Assembly: GCA_021732605.1 (NCBI GenBank)
Contig: JAKFUS010000010.1
Span: 62,001 to 126,000 of the forward strand
Direction: 5' to 3'
Length of the DNA stretch: 64,000 nt
From: Betaproteobacteria bacterium
Lineage (GTDB): Bacteria; Pseudomonadota; Gammaproteobacteria; Burkholderiales; SG8-41
The notes beneath the pieces were generated by a model. That model made no database searches. It saw only the letters and a list, made by a program, of their open reading frames with translations, and was not told where the DNA came from. This document shows, in pieces, positions 44,591-54,670 of this stretch; the stretch's first letter is position 1, and each line of letters opens with the position of its first letter. Position numbers and translations under genes: made by a program.

Positions 44591-46159
44591 TTATATTTCC
44601 GCAACCGCGCCGGACCATGGCGACATGACATCCGAGATGCCGTAATGTTCGCCCGATTTCGGGTCACGAAGCACCGCACTGGGGCATGCGAAGTTAGTGG
44701 GGTAAACCACCAGCTCGCTCAGGTTGACGGGAAATTTTCCGGACAGCGCAGCCTGCACGTCCTCAGCATGACGGGGGTCAACGCCGACAGCATCACCACC
44801 GCTGGCGTCAATACGTGGCTGATGGAATGCATCGGCCAGCGTCATGCCGTGGTCTATCAGGAAGGAGCTGATCTGATACACCGCAGGCAGAATCTTGCGG
44901 CCGCCCGACGCACCGATGGCGAACCAGGGTTTGCCGTCGCGCCGGGCAATCAGGGGGCACATATTCGACAATGCACGTTTGCCCGGCGCGAGACCGTTGG
45001 GGGAATCCGGGCGGGGATCGAACCACATGATGCCGTTGTTCATCAGCACGCCACTGGAAGGCAGTACGACCTTGGAGCCGAATACCGAGAGCAGGGTCTG
45101 TGTCAGGGCGACCATGTTGCCGTGCCGGTCGATGACATTGAGGTGGGTCGTCGTCGAAGGGTCGCGCCGGTCGCTGGTGTCACCCATCGTGGTCAGTCGC
45201 TCGGCGTAGGCGTTGCGCAATGCATCGGCGTAGGCGACAAAGGTATCAGCATGCGGCCCGCCGGATCTGAAACGCTGCTCCCGCAGCGGAGCGAGGGCTC
45301 GCAGCATGGTGGGACCGGCGGTCAGTTCCGGCGCCAGCGCCAGCTGTGCATTGCCGTAGCGGGTTTCGATGGGGGCCACGATGCGGGCATGGAAGTTTTT
45401 CAGGTCTGCGGCCGACAGATTGCCGCCCATGGCTTTCAGGTCACGGATGATGCTGGAAGCAACATCGCCCTCGTAAAAATCACGGGGCCCCGCATCCGCC
45501 AGCCTGCGCATGGTTGCGGCAAGGCCGGTGAGTTTGAGCCGCTGCAGCGGCGCGCCCGCGGCAGTGACCGGTGGAAAACCGCCCGGGAGCCAGATCTCGC
45601 GCGTGGACGGATAACGCGCCAGTTCCTTCGCCATGGTCGCTGCCTTGAGCGTCAGATACCAATCGACGGCAATGCCCTCATCAGCCAGACCGATTGCGGG
45701 TTGCATCACAGCGCTGAAGGGCATGGTGCCGAATTTGTCGAGGGCAGTGCTCAAACCGTCGATATGGCCCGGGATGGCGATCGACATCGGGCCGTGCACA
45801 TTGCGGTCATCCTGCACCGTCGGCCAGGTGAACAGATCGCTGGTGTAACCGCCGGTCATGGGATAGTCGGCGGGATTCAGTCCGTACGGCGAAATCGGCC
45901 CGAAATCGACGACGTGAACGCGATCTTCTTTCGCCAGGTAGACCAGCATGAAGCCGACACCGCCCAGCCCGCTGTTCCAGGGCTCTACGGCTGCGAGCGC
46001 GAAGCCGGTTGCCACGGCTGCATCAACCGCGTTGCCGCCGGCAGCGAGGATTTGTGCGCCGGCCTTGCTGGCGATGCGGTTCTGTGACGCGACAATGCCG
46101 CCACGGGTGCGGGCGACCGGTTTGCTGACGTTCCAGTTTTGTGCGAAATGAGTGCTCAT
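44591..46159 (-). CDS. Gamma-glutamyltransferase-family Ntn-hydrolase
   Basis: A 522-residue member of the gamma-glutamyltranspeptidase family, which self-cleaves to expose a Thr nucleophile. The autocleavage site reads STTTHLNVIDRHGNMVALTQ, the large-subunit start GGIVASQNRIASKAGAQIL, and the small subunit has NNGIMWFDP and GASGGRKILPAV. Unlike classical periplasmic enzymes, the N-terminus (MSTHFAQNWNVSKPV) has no signal peptide, so it probably acts in the cytoplasm. It heads a minus-strand group with two Bug receptors and a Gfo/Idh enzyme; its substrate may be what they import. Confidence 0.9.
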   Translation of the reverse strand: MSTHFAQNWNVSKPVARTRGGIVASQNRIASKAGAQILAAGGNAVDAAVATGFALAAVEPWNSGLGGVGFMLVYLAKEDRVHVVDFGPISPYGLNPADYPMTGGYTSDLFTWPTVQDDRNVHGPMSIAIPGHIDGLSTALDKFGTMPFSAVMQPAIGLADEGIAVDWYLTLKAATMAKELARYPSTREIWLPGGFPPVTAAGAPLQRLKLTGLAATMRRLADAGPRDFYEGDVASSIIRDLKAMGGNLSAADLKNFHARIVAPIETRYGNAQLALAPELTAGPTMLRALAPLREQRFRSGGPHADTFVAYADALRNAYAERLTTMGDTSDRRDPSTTTHLNVIDRHGNMVALTQTLLSVFGSKVVLPSSGVLMNNGIMWFDPRPDSPNGLAPGKRALSNMCPLIARRDGKPWFAIGASGGRKILPAVYQISSFLIDHGMTLADAFHQPRIDASGGDAVGVDPRHAEDVQAALSGKFPVNLSELVVYPTNFACPSAVLRDPKSGEHYGISDVMSPWSGAVAEI

Positions 46160-46282
46160 GATGTGGATCGGGAGGGAAAAGTTGACGATATAATCGCCTG
46201 AATGCTAATCGAAAGCATCAGAGACGCATAGCACCGATGAAGCTCCTCTCTGTTCCCCAATAATTTTTCCTGTCACAGCAAA

Positions 46283-47116
46283 ATGCCCAAGCACATCGTC
46301 TGCCTGACTTTTGATTTTGATGCGATCTCCGGTTTTATCGCGCGGGGGCAGACCACGGCGAGCTGGCGGTCACGCGGGGAATTCGGTCCTCGCGTCGGGG
46401 CGCCGAGGCTGCTCGCACTGTTTCAAAAATACGATATACGTACTTCATGGTATGTCCCCGGTCATACCATAGAGACTTTCCCCGACGCGGTGGGCAAGGT
46501 GGTGGAGGCCGGCCATGAGATCGGCCATCATGGCTGGACACACCGGCCGCCGGCCAGCCTGCCGCGTGAGCAGGAGGAGGCGGAACTGGTGCGCGGCAAT
46601 GAATCCATAAAGCGCATCTGCGGACGTTATGCGCGCGGATACCGTTCTCCGTCCTGGGATCTGTCTCCGCATTCCGTTGAACTGATGCTCAAACACGGCT
46701 TTGATTACGACAGCAGCATGATGGGCGACGATTACACGCCTTATTTTGCGCGGCAGAACGACGACATCACCCTTGAGCGCAAGGCCGAGTTCGGCAAACC
46801 AAGTTCGCTGGTTGAAATGCCAATTCACTGGTCCACCGACGATTCTCCCCATTTCGAATTCGTGCGTATGGAAACCAGCCTGCGCCAAGGCCTGCAGAAT
46901 GCCGGGGATGTGCTGGACAACTGGGTCCAGGATTTTCTGTACATGAAGCAAACCGTCGAATGGGGGGTGCTGACCTACACCTGTCACCCGTTCATCATCG
47001 GCCGCGGCCATCGCATCATGATGCTGGAAAAACTCATTCTGCGAATCATTGAAGAGGGCGGCGTTTTCCAGCGCGTTGATGAAACAGTGGACGAATACAA
47101 GGCGCGCGCCTCCTGA
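46283..47116 (+). CDS. Polysaccharide-deacetylase-fold (NodB) hydrolase, PuuE/HpPgdA-like (2)
   Basis: A 277-residue paralogue of the gene at 40370-41221. It shares LTFDFDAISG, GHEIGHHGWTHRPPA, GYRSPSWDLSPHSV, SSMMGDDYTPY and FIIGRGHRI, so the active site is kept. No signal peptide. It diverges from the GGT-family gene (123-bp gap holding a TATAAT at 46189-46194) and is followed 78 bp later by the UxaA-type dehydratase. Likely substrates are cyclic imides, ureides or amides; inference only. Confidence 0.88.
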   Translation: MPKHIVCLTFDFDAISGFIARGQTTASWRSRGEFGPRVGAPRLLALFQKYDIRTSWYVPGHTIETFPDAVGKVVEAGHEIGHHGWTHRPPASLPREQEEAELVRGNESIKRICGRYARGYRSPSWDLSPHSVELMLKHGFDYDSSMMGDDYTPYFARQNDDITLERKAEFGKPSSLVEMPIHWSTDDSPHFEFVRMETSLRQGLQNAGDVLDNWVQDFLYMKQTVEWGVLTYTCHPFIIGRGHRIMMLEKLILRIIEEGGVFQRVDETVDEYKARAS

Positions 47117-47194
47117 GCGGGGCCGGCGGTACGGTTTTGATGCGGTTGGCGCATTCCTTATAGAATGGCGCCTGCTTACCCAGGAGGCATGGCC

Positions 47195-48751
47195 ATGGAC
47201 GACGGTGTTATTACCATCAAGGACAAACCCGCAGCGGGACTCGCGATCCGGCTGCATGAAATTGACAATGTGCTGATCGCGCGCAGCGACATCGCGATCG
47301 GCGCCAAACTCGAAGGCGGACTGACTTGCAAAAGCCAGGTGCCGGCCGGCCACAAGATTGCTTCGCGCGCGATCAAGCTGGGCGAGCCTATCCTCAAATA
47401 CGCGGTGACCATCGGTTTTGCATCGGCGGATATTCCTGCAGGCACTTATGTGCATTCGCATAACCTCGAGTTCCGTGAGTTCGACCGTGATTACGCTTAT
47501 GCCCGCGATTACAAAGCGGTGGAAATGCTTCCGGAGGCTGAACGTGCGAGTTTCATGGGCATCGTCCGTCCCAACGGCCAGGTGGCGACACGCAATTACC
47601 TGGGCATTCTGGCGACGGTGAACTGCTCTGCGACGGTCGCGCACAAGATCGCAGAATACTTCACGCCGGAGCGGCTGGCGGATTATCCGAATATCGACGG
47701 CGTCTGCGCCTTTGCCCACGGCACCGGCTGCGGCATGGAAATGACCGGCGAACCGATGGACCTGTTGCGGCGGACCATGGCGGGTTATGCGCGCCATGCC
47801 AATCTGGCCGGTGCGCTGATTGTCGGCCTCGGCTGTGAGCGCAACCAGATCAAGGGGCTGATGAAGGAAGAGGGGCTCGACGTCAGCCCAAGGCTGAAGA
47901 CCTTTGTCATGCAGGAGTCTGGCGGCACGCGCAAAACCATCGAAGCCGGCATCGCCGCGCTGAAGGAAATGCTGCCCGAAGCGAACAAGGTGGTGCGCCA
48001 GCGCGTGCCGGCCAGTCACCTGATGATGGGCCTGCAGTGTGGCGGTTCGGATGGTTTTTCGTCGATCACCGCAAACCCGGCGCTGGGTGCGGCGATGGAT
48101 CTGCTGGCGCGCCATGGCGGCACTTTCATCCTGTCGGAGACGCCGGAAATCTACGGCGTTGAACACACGCTGACGCGCCGCGCACGCAGCCGAGAAGTCG
48201 GTGAAAAGCTGATTGAGCGCATCCGCTGGTGGAAGGATGTCTACACTGTCGGCCGCGACACACAGATCAACGGCGTGGTCAGTCCCGGCAATCAGACGGG
48301 CGGACTGGCGAACATCTTCGAAAAATCGCTGGGTTCGTCAATGAAGGGCGGCACCGGACCGCTGAATGCAGTGTACCGTTATGCCGAGCCGGTGACGGAG
48401 AAGGGCTTCGTGTTCATGGACACGCCGGGCTTTGATCCGACCTCAGCCACCGGGCAGATCGCCGGCGGTGCCAACATGATCATGTTCACGACCGGCCGCG
48501 GTTCAATGTTCGGCGCGAAACCGGTGCCATCGATCAAGCTGGCAACGAATACGCCCATGTTCAACCGTCTGAGCGAGGACATGGACATCAACTGCGGCGA
48601 GATCCTCGAAGGCACCGCGACACTGACCGACGTTGCGCAGAAGATTTTTGATCTGATGCTGCGCACAGCTTCAGGTGAAAAAACCAAGAGCGAGCTGCTG
48701 GGCTTGGGCGATCACGAATACGTGCCCTGGAACATCGGCGTCACTGGTTAG
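47195..48751 (+). CDS. UxaA-family (altronate/galactarate-type) hydro-lyase
   Basis: A 518-residue dehydratase of the altronate/galactarate family, which removes water from sugar acids with an iron or Fe-S site. An N-terminal SAF domain (about 20-95; IGAKLEGGLTCKSQVPAGHK) is followed by the UxaA domain (RPNGQVATRNYLGILATVNCS, AHGTGCGM, GLGCERNQIKGL, QCGGSDGFSSIT). ATG 47195 is preferred since AGGAGG lies 7 nt before it; ATG 47189 is also in frame. It lies with the deacetylase-like gene upstream; the acid acted on is unknown. Confidence 0.9.
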   Translation: MDDGVITIKDKPAAGLAIRLHEIDNVLIARSDIAIGAKLEGGLTCKSQVPAGHKIASRAIKLGEPILKYAVTIGFASADIPAGTYVHSHNLEFREFDRDYAYARDYKAVEMLPEAERASFMGIVRPNGQVATRNYLGILATVNCSATVAHKIAEYFTPERLADYPNIDGVCAFAHGTGCGMEMTGEPMDLLRRTMAGYARHANLAGALIVGLGCERNQIKGLMKEEGLDVSPRLKTFVMQESGGTRKTIEAGIAALKEMLPEANKVVRQRVPASHLMMGLQCGGSDGFSSITANPALGAAMDLLARHGGTFILSETPEIYGVEHTLTRRARSREVGEKLIERIRWWKDVYTVGRDTQINGVVSPGNQTGGLANIFEKSLGSSMKGGTGPLNAVYRYAEPVTEKGFVFMDTPGFDPTSATGQIAGGANMIMFTTGRGSMFGAKPVPSIKLATNTPMFNRLSEDMDINCGEILEGTATLTDVAQKIFDLMLRTASGEKTKSELLGLGDHEYVPWNIGVTG

Positions 48752-48760
48752 GCACTCTAG

Positions 48761-49153
48761 ATGGGGGGCATGAGCGCAGCGGGATTTGCCGCCGTAGGTG
48801 CCGGCGCGGTGCTCGGTGCGTGGTTACGCTGGGGTTTCGCGGCCGCCTTCAATCACATCCTGCCGACGCTGCCGCTGGGTACGCTGGCGGTCAACCTGAT
48901 CGGCGGCTTCCTCATCGGCGCGGCGCTGGAATTTTTTGTGCAGCACATGACGCTGCCGGTTGAATACCGGCTGTTTTTCATCACCGGTTTTCTCGGCAGC
49001 CTGACCACGTTCTCGGCGTTTTCGCTGGAAACCGTACTACTGCTGCAGGAAGAGAACTACGGCTGGGCGATGGCGCTGATCAGCACCCACCTGTTTGGGT
49101 CGCTGGCGATGACGCTGCTGGGTTTTGCCGTGGTGCGCGCGATAAGCACGTAA
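48761..49153 (+). CDS. crcB: Fluoride channel FluC (CrcB)
   Basis: Inner-membrane dimeric fluoride exporter. The 130 residues have four membrane segments and the family signatures GAWLRWGFA, GTLAVNLIGGFLIG (with the pore Asn) and GFLGSLTTFSAFSLET. ATG 48761 is 9 bp after the dehydratase stop; ATG 48770 is an alternative. No fluoride riboswitch is visible in the short gap. Convergent with nnrD, 14 bp apart. Confidence 0.95.
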   Translation: MGGMSAAGFAAVGAGAVLGAWLRWGFAAAFNHILPTLPLGTLAVNLIGGFLIGAALEFFVQHMTLPVEYRLFFITGFLGSLTTFSAFSLETVLLLQEENYGWAMALISTHLFGSLAMTLLGFAVVRAIST

Positions 49154-49167
49154 TAATCAACGAGTAA

Positions 49168-50655
49168 TCAACGGCGATTGAGCAGGGCGCGCGCGGCGTC
49201 GATGATTTCGCCGGCGGTCAGGCCGATCGGGCCAAGACCGTTTTTCACTAGCTGGTCCGCAGCAGCGCCATGCAGGTAAACCCCCGTAGTCAATGCATGC
49301 CGCTCATCCACGCCCTGCGCCAGCAGCGCGACGATGATGCCGGTCAGCACATCGCCCATGCCGGCCGCTGCCATGCCCGGGTTACCCGAGGTGTTGATGG
49401 CCCAGTGACCATCGGGCCAGGCGCAAATGCTGCCTGCGCCCTTGAGTACCACACCGGCGTTGTATTCCCGTGCGAGTTGTAATGCTGCGGCCACGCGATC
49501 CTGATGCACCTTGCTGATTGCGCAGCCGAGCAGGCGCGCCGCTTCAGTCGGGTGGGGCGTCAGGATTGTTGATGTAACCCTTTGTTTTAATTTGCTTTTT
49601 AGCGCGACTGTAGAAGCGATCTGATTCAGTGCATCTGCATCAAGCACCAGCGGTATAGCGCTTTCCAGTGCCCAATCCAGGTATTCGGCAGCATCCGGTG
49701 TATCACCGAGGCCCGGACCGATGGCCAGGGCACTCAGGTGATCCAAACGCAATACCGCATCGGCCGGACGCAGCATCAGTTCGGGTTGATGCATATCGAC
49801 CAGCGTTGCATCGCCGGCAAGCAGTCCTGCATAGACGCGACCGGCACCGCATTTCAGTGCAGCGCGTGCGGCAAGCAAAGCGGCACCGACCATGCCCTGC
49901 GCGCCGCCGATGATGCCGACGCTGCCGTAGGTGCCCTTGTGCGAATTGCGCGGTCGCGATGGCAGGACATGCGCCAGCACACCGGTGCCGATCAGCACGC
50001 CATGGGGTGCGGCATCAACCTCAGCTTTCAATCCGAGATCGACGTCATGGATGGTGCCGCAGTGATCGGGGCCGTCCAGCGTCAGCAACCCGGGTTTCAG
50101 TGCGATGAAGGTGATTGTGTGATCAGCCTGTACCGCGCAACCCAGAACGCGGCCGCTGTCGGCATCGAGTCCGCTGGGAATATCCAGCGCCAGCACCGAT
50201 GCATCCAGCGCGTTGACCTGCTCGACCAATGCGGCATAAGCGCCGTCGAGGTCGCGTTTAAGACCGATGCCGAACAGACCGTCAATGACCAGTGCCCAGT
50301 CCTGCGCGGGTGGAATTTCAGTCACGAGTTCACCGCCGGCTTTGCGCCAGGCCTGTAATGCCGCGGCGGCATCGGCGGAATACTGCTGCGGATTACCGGT
50401 ACAGACCACGCTGACTTTGTAGCACCATTGTTTGAGATGACGGGCTACCACCAATGCATCGCCGCCGTTGTTGCCGGGGCCGGCGATGATCAGCACAGGC
50501 TTGCCGCTGTCGCCGGCCAGTGTGCGGGCGAGTTCTGCTGCCGCCAGACCGGCGCGCTCCATCAGTGCTGGAGGATTACGGCCAGTAAGGGCGGCCTGCT
50601 CGACCCGACGCAGGTTGGCAGTCAGCAATATCGGTGCGGTATGCGGCATATTCAT
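49168..50655 (-). CDS. nnrD: Bifunctional NAD(P)H-hydrate epimerase/dehydratase
   Basis: Repairs damaged NAD(P)H hydrates: the N-terminal YjeF_N domain epimerises, the C-terminal kinase-fold domain (NnrD) dehydrates with ADP. The 495 residues show [47 protein letters not shown] and [19 protein letters not shown] 50655 gives the family start ([20 protein letters not shown]); the frame runs further upstream without support. Codons near 49573-49596 are AT-rich and resemble the intergenic repeat. Divergent from purL, 82 bp apart. Confidence 0.93.
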   Translation of the reverse strand: MNMPHTAPILLTANLRRVEQAALTGRNPPALMERAGLAAAELARTLAGDSGKPVLIIAGPGNNGGDALVVARHLKQWCYKVSVVCTGNPQQYSADAAAALQAWRKAGGELVTEIPPAQDWALVIDGLFGIGLKRDLDGAYAALVEQVNALDASVLALDIPSGLDADSGRVLGCAVQADHTITFIALKPGLLTLDGPDHCGTIHDVDLGLKAEVDAAPHGVLIGTGVLAHVLPSRPRNSHKGTYGSVGIIGGAQGMVGAALLAARAALKCGAGRVYAGLLAGDATLVDMHQPELMLRPADAVLRLDHLSALAIGPGLGDTPDAAEYLDWALESAIPLVLDADALNQIASTVALKSKLKQRVTSTILTPHPTEAARLLGCAISKVHQDRVAAALQLAREYNAGVVLKGAGSICAWPDGHWAINTSGNPGMAAAGMGDVLTGIIVALLAQGVDERHALTTGVYLHGAAADQLVKNGLGPIGLTAGEIIDAARALLNRR

Positions 50656-50737
50656 GGTGGCCGCAAGTTTAACGCATGGGCTTCTGCGGAACGGGGCAGG
50701 TACGGGTAAAATTGCGCTTTCCGAACAGCCATTGATC

Positions 50738-53700
50738 ATGCCGCATTTCCTACGCCTGAGAGGGCGCGACGCTCTCTCTGCATTTCGCAGGAAAAAACTT
50801 CTCCAGGCCGCTGCCGCAGACATTCCCGGCCTGCAGATTGCCGCTGAATACTGGCATTTCATCAGCATGAACCGTGAGCTGGACGCAGCGGGGCGGCAAC
50901 AACTCGATCGTTTGCTCAGTTATGGTTCTGCCTCGGCGCCCGTGGCGCAGGACGGCACGCTGTTACTGACAACACCGCGCCTAGGTACTATTTCCCCCTG
51001 GTCATCCAAAGCAACTGATATTGCCAAGCACTGCGGCCTTCCCGCGGTGGAACGCATCGAACGCGGCGTGGCGTGGTGGTGTTCAGTCGGCGGCAAACCC
51101 TTGAACGCAATGCAACGCAAGGCGCTGCTGCCGCATGTCCATGACCGGATGACGGAATCAGTATTGGCTAATCTGGATGAGGCCGAAGCGCTGTTCCGGC
51201 GCGTCGCGCCCAAACCGCTGGCCACGGTCGATATGCTGGCGAGGGGGCGGGATGCGCTGGCGCAGGCCAATGTCGCAATGGGTCTGGCCCTGTCGCCGGA
51301 CGAAATCGACTACCTGTTCGACAATTTCAAGCGCATGGGCCGCAATCCGACCGATGTCGAGCTGATGATGTTCGCGCAGGCGAATTCCGAACATTGCCGG
51401 CACAAGATTTTCAACGCCGACTGGGTCATCGATGGCGACAAGCAGGATCATTCCTTGTTCGGCATGATCCGCACCACGCACCAGAAGCATCCGCAGGGCA
51501 CCGTGGTGGCGTACTCCGACAATTCATCGGTGATCGAAGGCGCGACGGTGCAACGGTTTTATCCGGGTGCTGCGCAGGGCTACCGCTACAGTGAGGAACT
51601 TACGCACATTCTGATGAAGGTCGAGACCCACAACCACCCGACGGCGATTTCACCATTCCCCGGCGCATCCACCGGATCCGGCGGCGAAATCCGTGACGAA
51701 GGTGCGACCGGTCGTGGCGCGAAACCCAAAGCCGGGTTGAGCGGATTTTCGGTCTCCAATCTGCGCATACCCGGTTTCGAGCAGCCCTGGGAAGCCAATC
51801 CCGTCGGCAAACCCGGACGCATCGCTTCAGCCTTGCGGATTATGCTCGATGGGCCGATCGGCGGCGCGTCATTCAATAATGAATTCGGCCGGCCAAACCT
51901 GACGGGTTATTTCCGCAGCTACGAAATGCGTGTCGGTAATGAAGTGCGCGGTTATCACAAGCCGATCATGATTGCCGGCGGGCTGGGTAACATCGCCGCG
52001 CAACACACGGACAAACATGCTTTGCCGGAAGGCGCATTGCTGATCCAGCTCGGTGGGCCGGGCATGCTGATTGGTCTCGGTGGCGGCGCCGCTTCAAGCA
52101 TGGATACCGGAGCCAATCAGGAAGACCTCGATTTTGATTCGGTGCAGCGCGGCAATCCGGAAATCGAGCGTCGCGCGCAGGAAGTTATCGATCGCTGCTG
52201 GGGGCTGGGCAAAAACAATCCTGTGCTGTCGATCCATGACGTTGGCGCCGGCGGCCTGTCGAATGCGCTGCCGGAGCTGGTGCATGGCGCGCAGCGCGGC
52301 GGACACTTCCAGTTGCGCGATGTGCCCAGCGAAGAACCGGGCATGTCGCCGATGCAGATCTGGTGCAACGAGGCGCAGGAACGGTATGTGCTGGCAATTG
52401 CGCCGCAGGATCTTGAAATTTTTCGTGCGATCTGCGAGCGCGAGCGTTGTCCTTTTGCCGTGGTCGGCACTGCGACTGGCGATGGCCGGCTGAAAGTCGG
52501 CGACACCGTGTTCAGCAACAACCCGGTAGACATGGAACTCTCGGTGCTGCTCGGCAAGCCGCCGAAAATGACCCGTGACGTGAAACGCCTGGTGCGCGAA
52601 GGGCAGGTGTTCGACGCTGCAGGTATCGATATCCGCGAGGCCTTATACCGCGTGCTGCGTTTGCCGACGGTGGCTGACAAGACTTTCCTGATCAGCATCA
52701 GCGACCGCACAGTCGGCGGCATGACCGCACGCGACCAGATGGTCGGGCCGTGGCAGGTGCCAGTGGCGGATGTTGCGGTAACGCTGATGGGCTTCAACAC
52801 CCACTGTGGCGAAGCGATGACGATGGGTGAACGCACACCGCTGGCCGTGCTGAATCCGGAGGCCTCGGGACGCATGGCGCTGGGCGAGGCGCTTACCAAT
52901 ATTGCGGCTGCAAGTATCGCGAAACTCGGCGATGTGAAGCTGTCGGCGAACTGGATGGCTGCAGCCGGGCATCCTGGTGAAGATGCAGCGTTGTTTGATA
53001 CCGTGCATGCGGTGGCGATGGCGCTGTGTCCGCAATTGGGGATCAGCATCCCGGTGGGCAAGGATTCGCTTTCAATGAAGACTAGCTGGAGCGATAAGGA
53101 CGGGCGCAAGGAAGTCGTTGCGCCGCTGTCGCTGATTGTCTCGGCCTTCGCGCCGGTGAGTGACGCGCGCAAGACGCTGACCCCCCTGCTGCGTAACGAT
53201 TGCGGTGATACCGATCTGCTGCTGATCGACCTTGGACGCGGCTTGAACCGGCTGGGTGGATCGGCGTTGGCGCAGGTCTATGGCGCGGTCGGCAATGTGA
53301 CGCCTGATGTGGTGGATGCCGCCGACCTGAAGCATTTTTTCGCGGCCATCCAGCAACTGAACCAGCAGGGCCTGTTGTTGGCATACCACGACCGCTCCGA
53401 TGGTGGCCTGCTGACGACCGTTTGCGAAATGCTCTTTGCTGCACGTTGCGGAGCGCAGATTGAGTTGCAGGGCGATGCAGCTGCGCTGTTCAGCGAAGAG
53501 CTGGGCGCGCTGGTGCAGATCAAGCGCAGCGACCGTGATGTGGTTATGACAGTGCTGAAGATAAACGGACTTGCGCAACACAGCGCGGTCATTGGCAGCG
53601 TCAATAGCGGATCGCAGCTGGTGGTCAAAGTTGGCGACAACACCGTGCTCGACGAAGCGCGCATCGACTTGCACCGCGCCTGGTCTGAAACCACCTACCG

Positions 53701-54610
53701 GATGCAGCTGCTGCGCGACAACCCGGAGTGCGCGCAGCAGGAATATGACCGCTTGCTCGATGTGACTGATCCCGGCATCACACCGAAGCTGACATTTGAC
53801 CCGAATGAGGACATCGCCGCGCCGTTCATCAATCGAGGCGCCAAACCACGAGTCGCGATTCTCCGCGAACAGGGTGTCAACGGACAGATTGAAATGGCGG
53901 CAGCCTTCGACCGCGCCGGTTTCGCCGCAGTCGATGTACACATGAGCGATATCATCACCGGGCGCAGCAGCCTTAAGGATTTCCGCGGTTTTGCCGCCTG
54001 CGGCGGTTTTTCCTACGGCGATGTGCTGGGTGCGGGCGAGGGCTGGGCCAAATCCATCCTGTTCAATGCCCGCGCCCGCGATGAGTTCGAGGCCTTCTTC
54101 AAACGCGCTGACAGTTTCGCCCTGGGTGTCTGCAATGGCTGCCAGATGATGAGCAACCTGCATGAGCTGATCCCGGGGGCGGAGCGCTGGCCGCATTTTG
54201 TGCGCAACAAGTCGGAACAGTTCGAAGCGCGTTTTGTGACGCTCGAGGTGCAGAAATCGCCGTCACTGTTTTTCGAGGATATGGCGGGCAGCCGTATTCC
54301 GGTGGCGGTGGCGCATGGCGAGGGTTACGCCGAGTTCGCCGATGCCGCTGCGCTGGCGGCGGCGCAGCCTTTGGTGGCGCTGCGTTTTGTCGACAACCGC
54401 GGTGCGGTCACTGAACAATATCCGCTGAATTCGAATGGTTCACCGCAGGGCATCACCGGCATGACCACAGCAGATGGACGATTTACCATCCTGATGCCGC
54501 ATCCCGAACGCGTATTCCGCACGGCGCAGAATTCCTGGCATCCGGCAGACTGGGCAGAGGACGGTCCCTGGCTGCGCATGTTCCGCAATGCCAGGCGGAG
54601 TGTTGCTTAG
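50738..54610 (+). CDS. purL: Phosphoribosylformylglycinamidine synthase, single-chain
   Basis: ATP- and glutamine-dependent fourth step of purine synthesis (FGAR to FGAM). The 1290 residues are the large proteobacterial form: N-terminal PurS-like domain ([18 protein letters not shown]), synthetase core ([44 protein letters not shown]-like [14 protein letters not shown]), and a C-terminal glutaminase with Cys in [10 protein letters not shown] and His/Glu in [11 protein letters not shown] 50738 gives [14 protein letters not shown], the usual N-terminus. The frame upstream of it overlaps the nnrD 5' end on the other strand and is not coding. Confidence 0.97.
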   Translation: MPHFLRLRGRDALSAFRRKKLLQAAAADIPGLQIAAEYWHFISMNRELDAAGRQQLDRLLSYGSASAPVAQDGTLLLTTPRLGTISPWSSKATDIAKHCGLPAVERIERGVAWWCSVGGKPLNAMQRKALLPHVHDRMTESVLANLDEAEALFRRVAPKPLATVDMLARGRDALAQANVAMGLALSPDEIDYLFDNFKRMGRNPTDVELMMFAQANSEHCRHKIFNADWVIDGDKQDHSLFGMIRTTHQKHPQGTVVAYSDNSSVIEGATVQRFYPGAAQGYRYSEELTHILMKVETHNHPTAISPFPGASTGSGGEIRDEGATGRGAKPKAGLSGFSVSNLRIPGFEQPWEANPVGKPGRIASALRIMLDGPIGGASFNNEFGRPNLTGYFRSYEMRVGNEVRGYHKPIMIAGGLGNIAAQHTDKHALPEGALLIQLGGPGMLIGLGGGAASSMDTGANQEDLDFDSVQRGNPEIERRAQEVIDRCWGLGKNNPVLSIHDVGAGGLSNALPELVHGAQRGGHFQLRDVPSEEPGMSPMQIWCNEAQERYVLAIAPQDLEIFRAICERERCPFAVVGTATGDGRLKVGDTVFSNNPVDMELSVLLGKPPKMTRDVKRLVREGQVFDAAGIDIREALYRVLRLPTVADKTFLISISDRTVGGMTARDQMVGPWQVPVADVAVTLMGFNTHCGEAMTMGERTPLAVLNPEASGRMALGEALTNIAAASIAKLGDVKLSANWMAAAGHPGEDAALFDTVHAVAMALCPQLGISIPVGKDSLSMKTSWSDKDGRKEVVAPLSLIVSAFAPVSDARKTLTPLLRNDCGDTDLLLIDLGRGLNRLGGSALAQVYGAVGNVTPDVVDAADLKHFFAAIQQLNQQGLLLAYHDRSDGGLLTTVCEMLFAARCGAQIELQGDAAALFSEELGALVQIKRSDRDVVMTVLKINGLAQHSAVIGSVNSGSQLVVKVGDNTVLDEARIDLHRAWSETTYRMQLLRDNPECAQQEYDRLLDVTDPGITPKLTFDPNEDIAAPFINRGAKPRVAILREQGVNGQIEMAAAFDRAGFAAVDVHMSDIITGRSSLKDFRGFAACGGFSYGDVLGAGEGWAKSILFNARARDEFEAFFKRADSFALGVCNGCQMMSNLHELIPGAERWPHFVRNKSEQFEARFVTLEVQKSPSLFFEDMAGSRIPVAVAHGEGYAEFADAAALAAAQPLVALRFVDNRGAVTEQYPLNSNGSPQGITGMTTADGRFTILMPHPERVFRTAQNSWHPADWAEDGPWLRMFRNARRSVA

Positions 54611-54636
54611 GCTGGTTTTTTATGCGGCAGGACTGA

Positions 54637-54670
54637 CTAAAATAGTAAATTAAAACAAATACTTATACTA
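54637..54670 (-). repeat. AT-rich interspersed repeat, inverted copy 2
   Basis: On the minus strand it reads AGTATAAGTATTTGTTTTAA followed by TTTACTATTTTAG, matching the family core with one change. It lies between the convergent purL and transglutaminase genes. The TAG stop of the latter (54668-54670) lies in the repeat edge. Confidence 0.7.

Noticed and set aside
44645-46087. A 480-codon ORF antisense to the GGT-family gene.
   Set aside because: Same reason: it lies fully inside a conserved gene on the other strand and shows no recognisable motif.
46202-46218. Inverted repeat ATGCT-N7-AGCAT between the GGT and deacetylase genes.
   Set aside because: Could be an operator, but five-base arms are too short to support without a regulator gene beside it.
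46445-48166. A 573-codon ORF antisense to the deacetylase and UxaA genes.
   Set aside because: It opposes two clearly conserved genes and has a His/Arg/Gln-rich composition typical of the antisense frame of GC-rich coding DNA.
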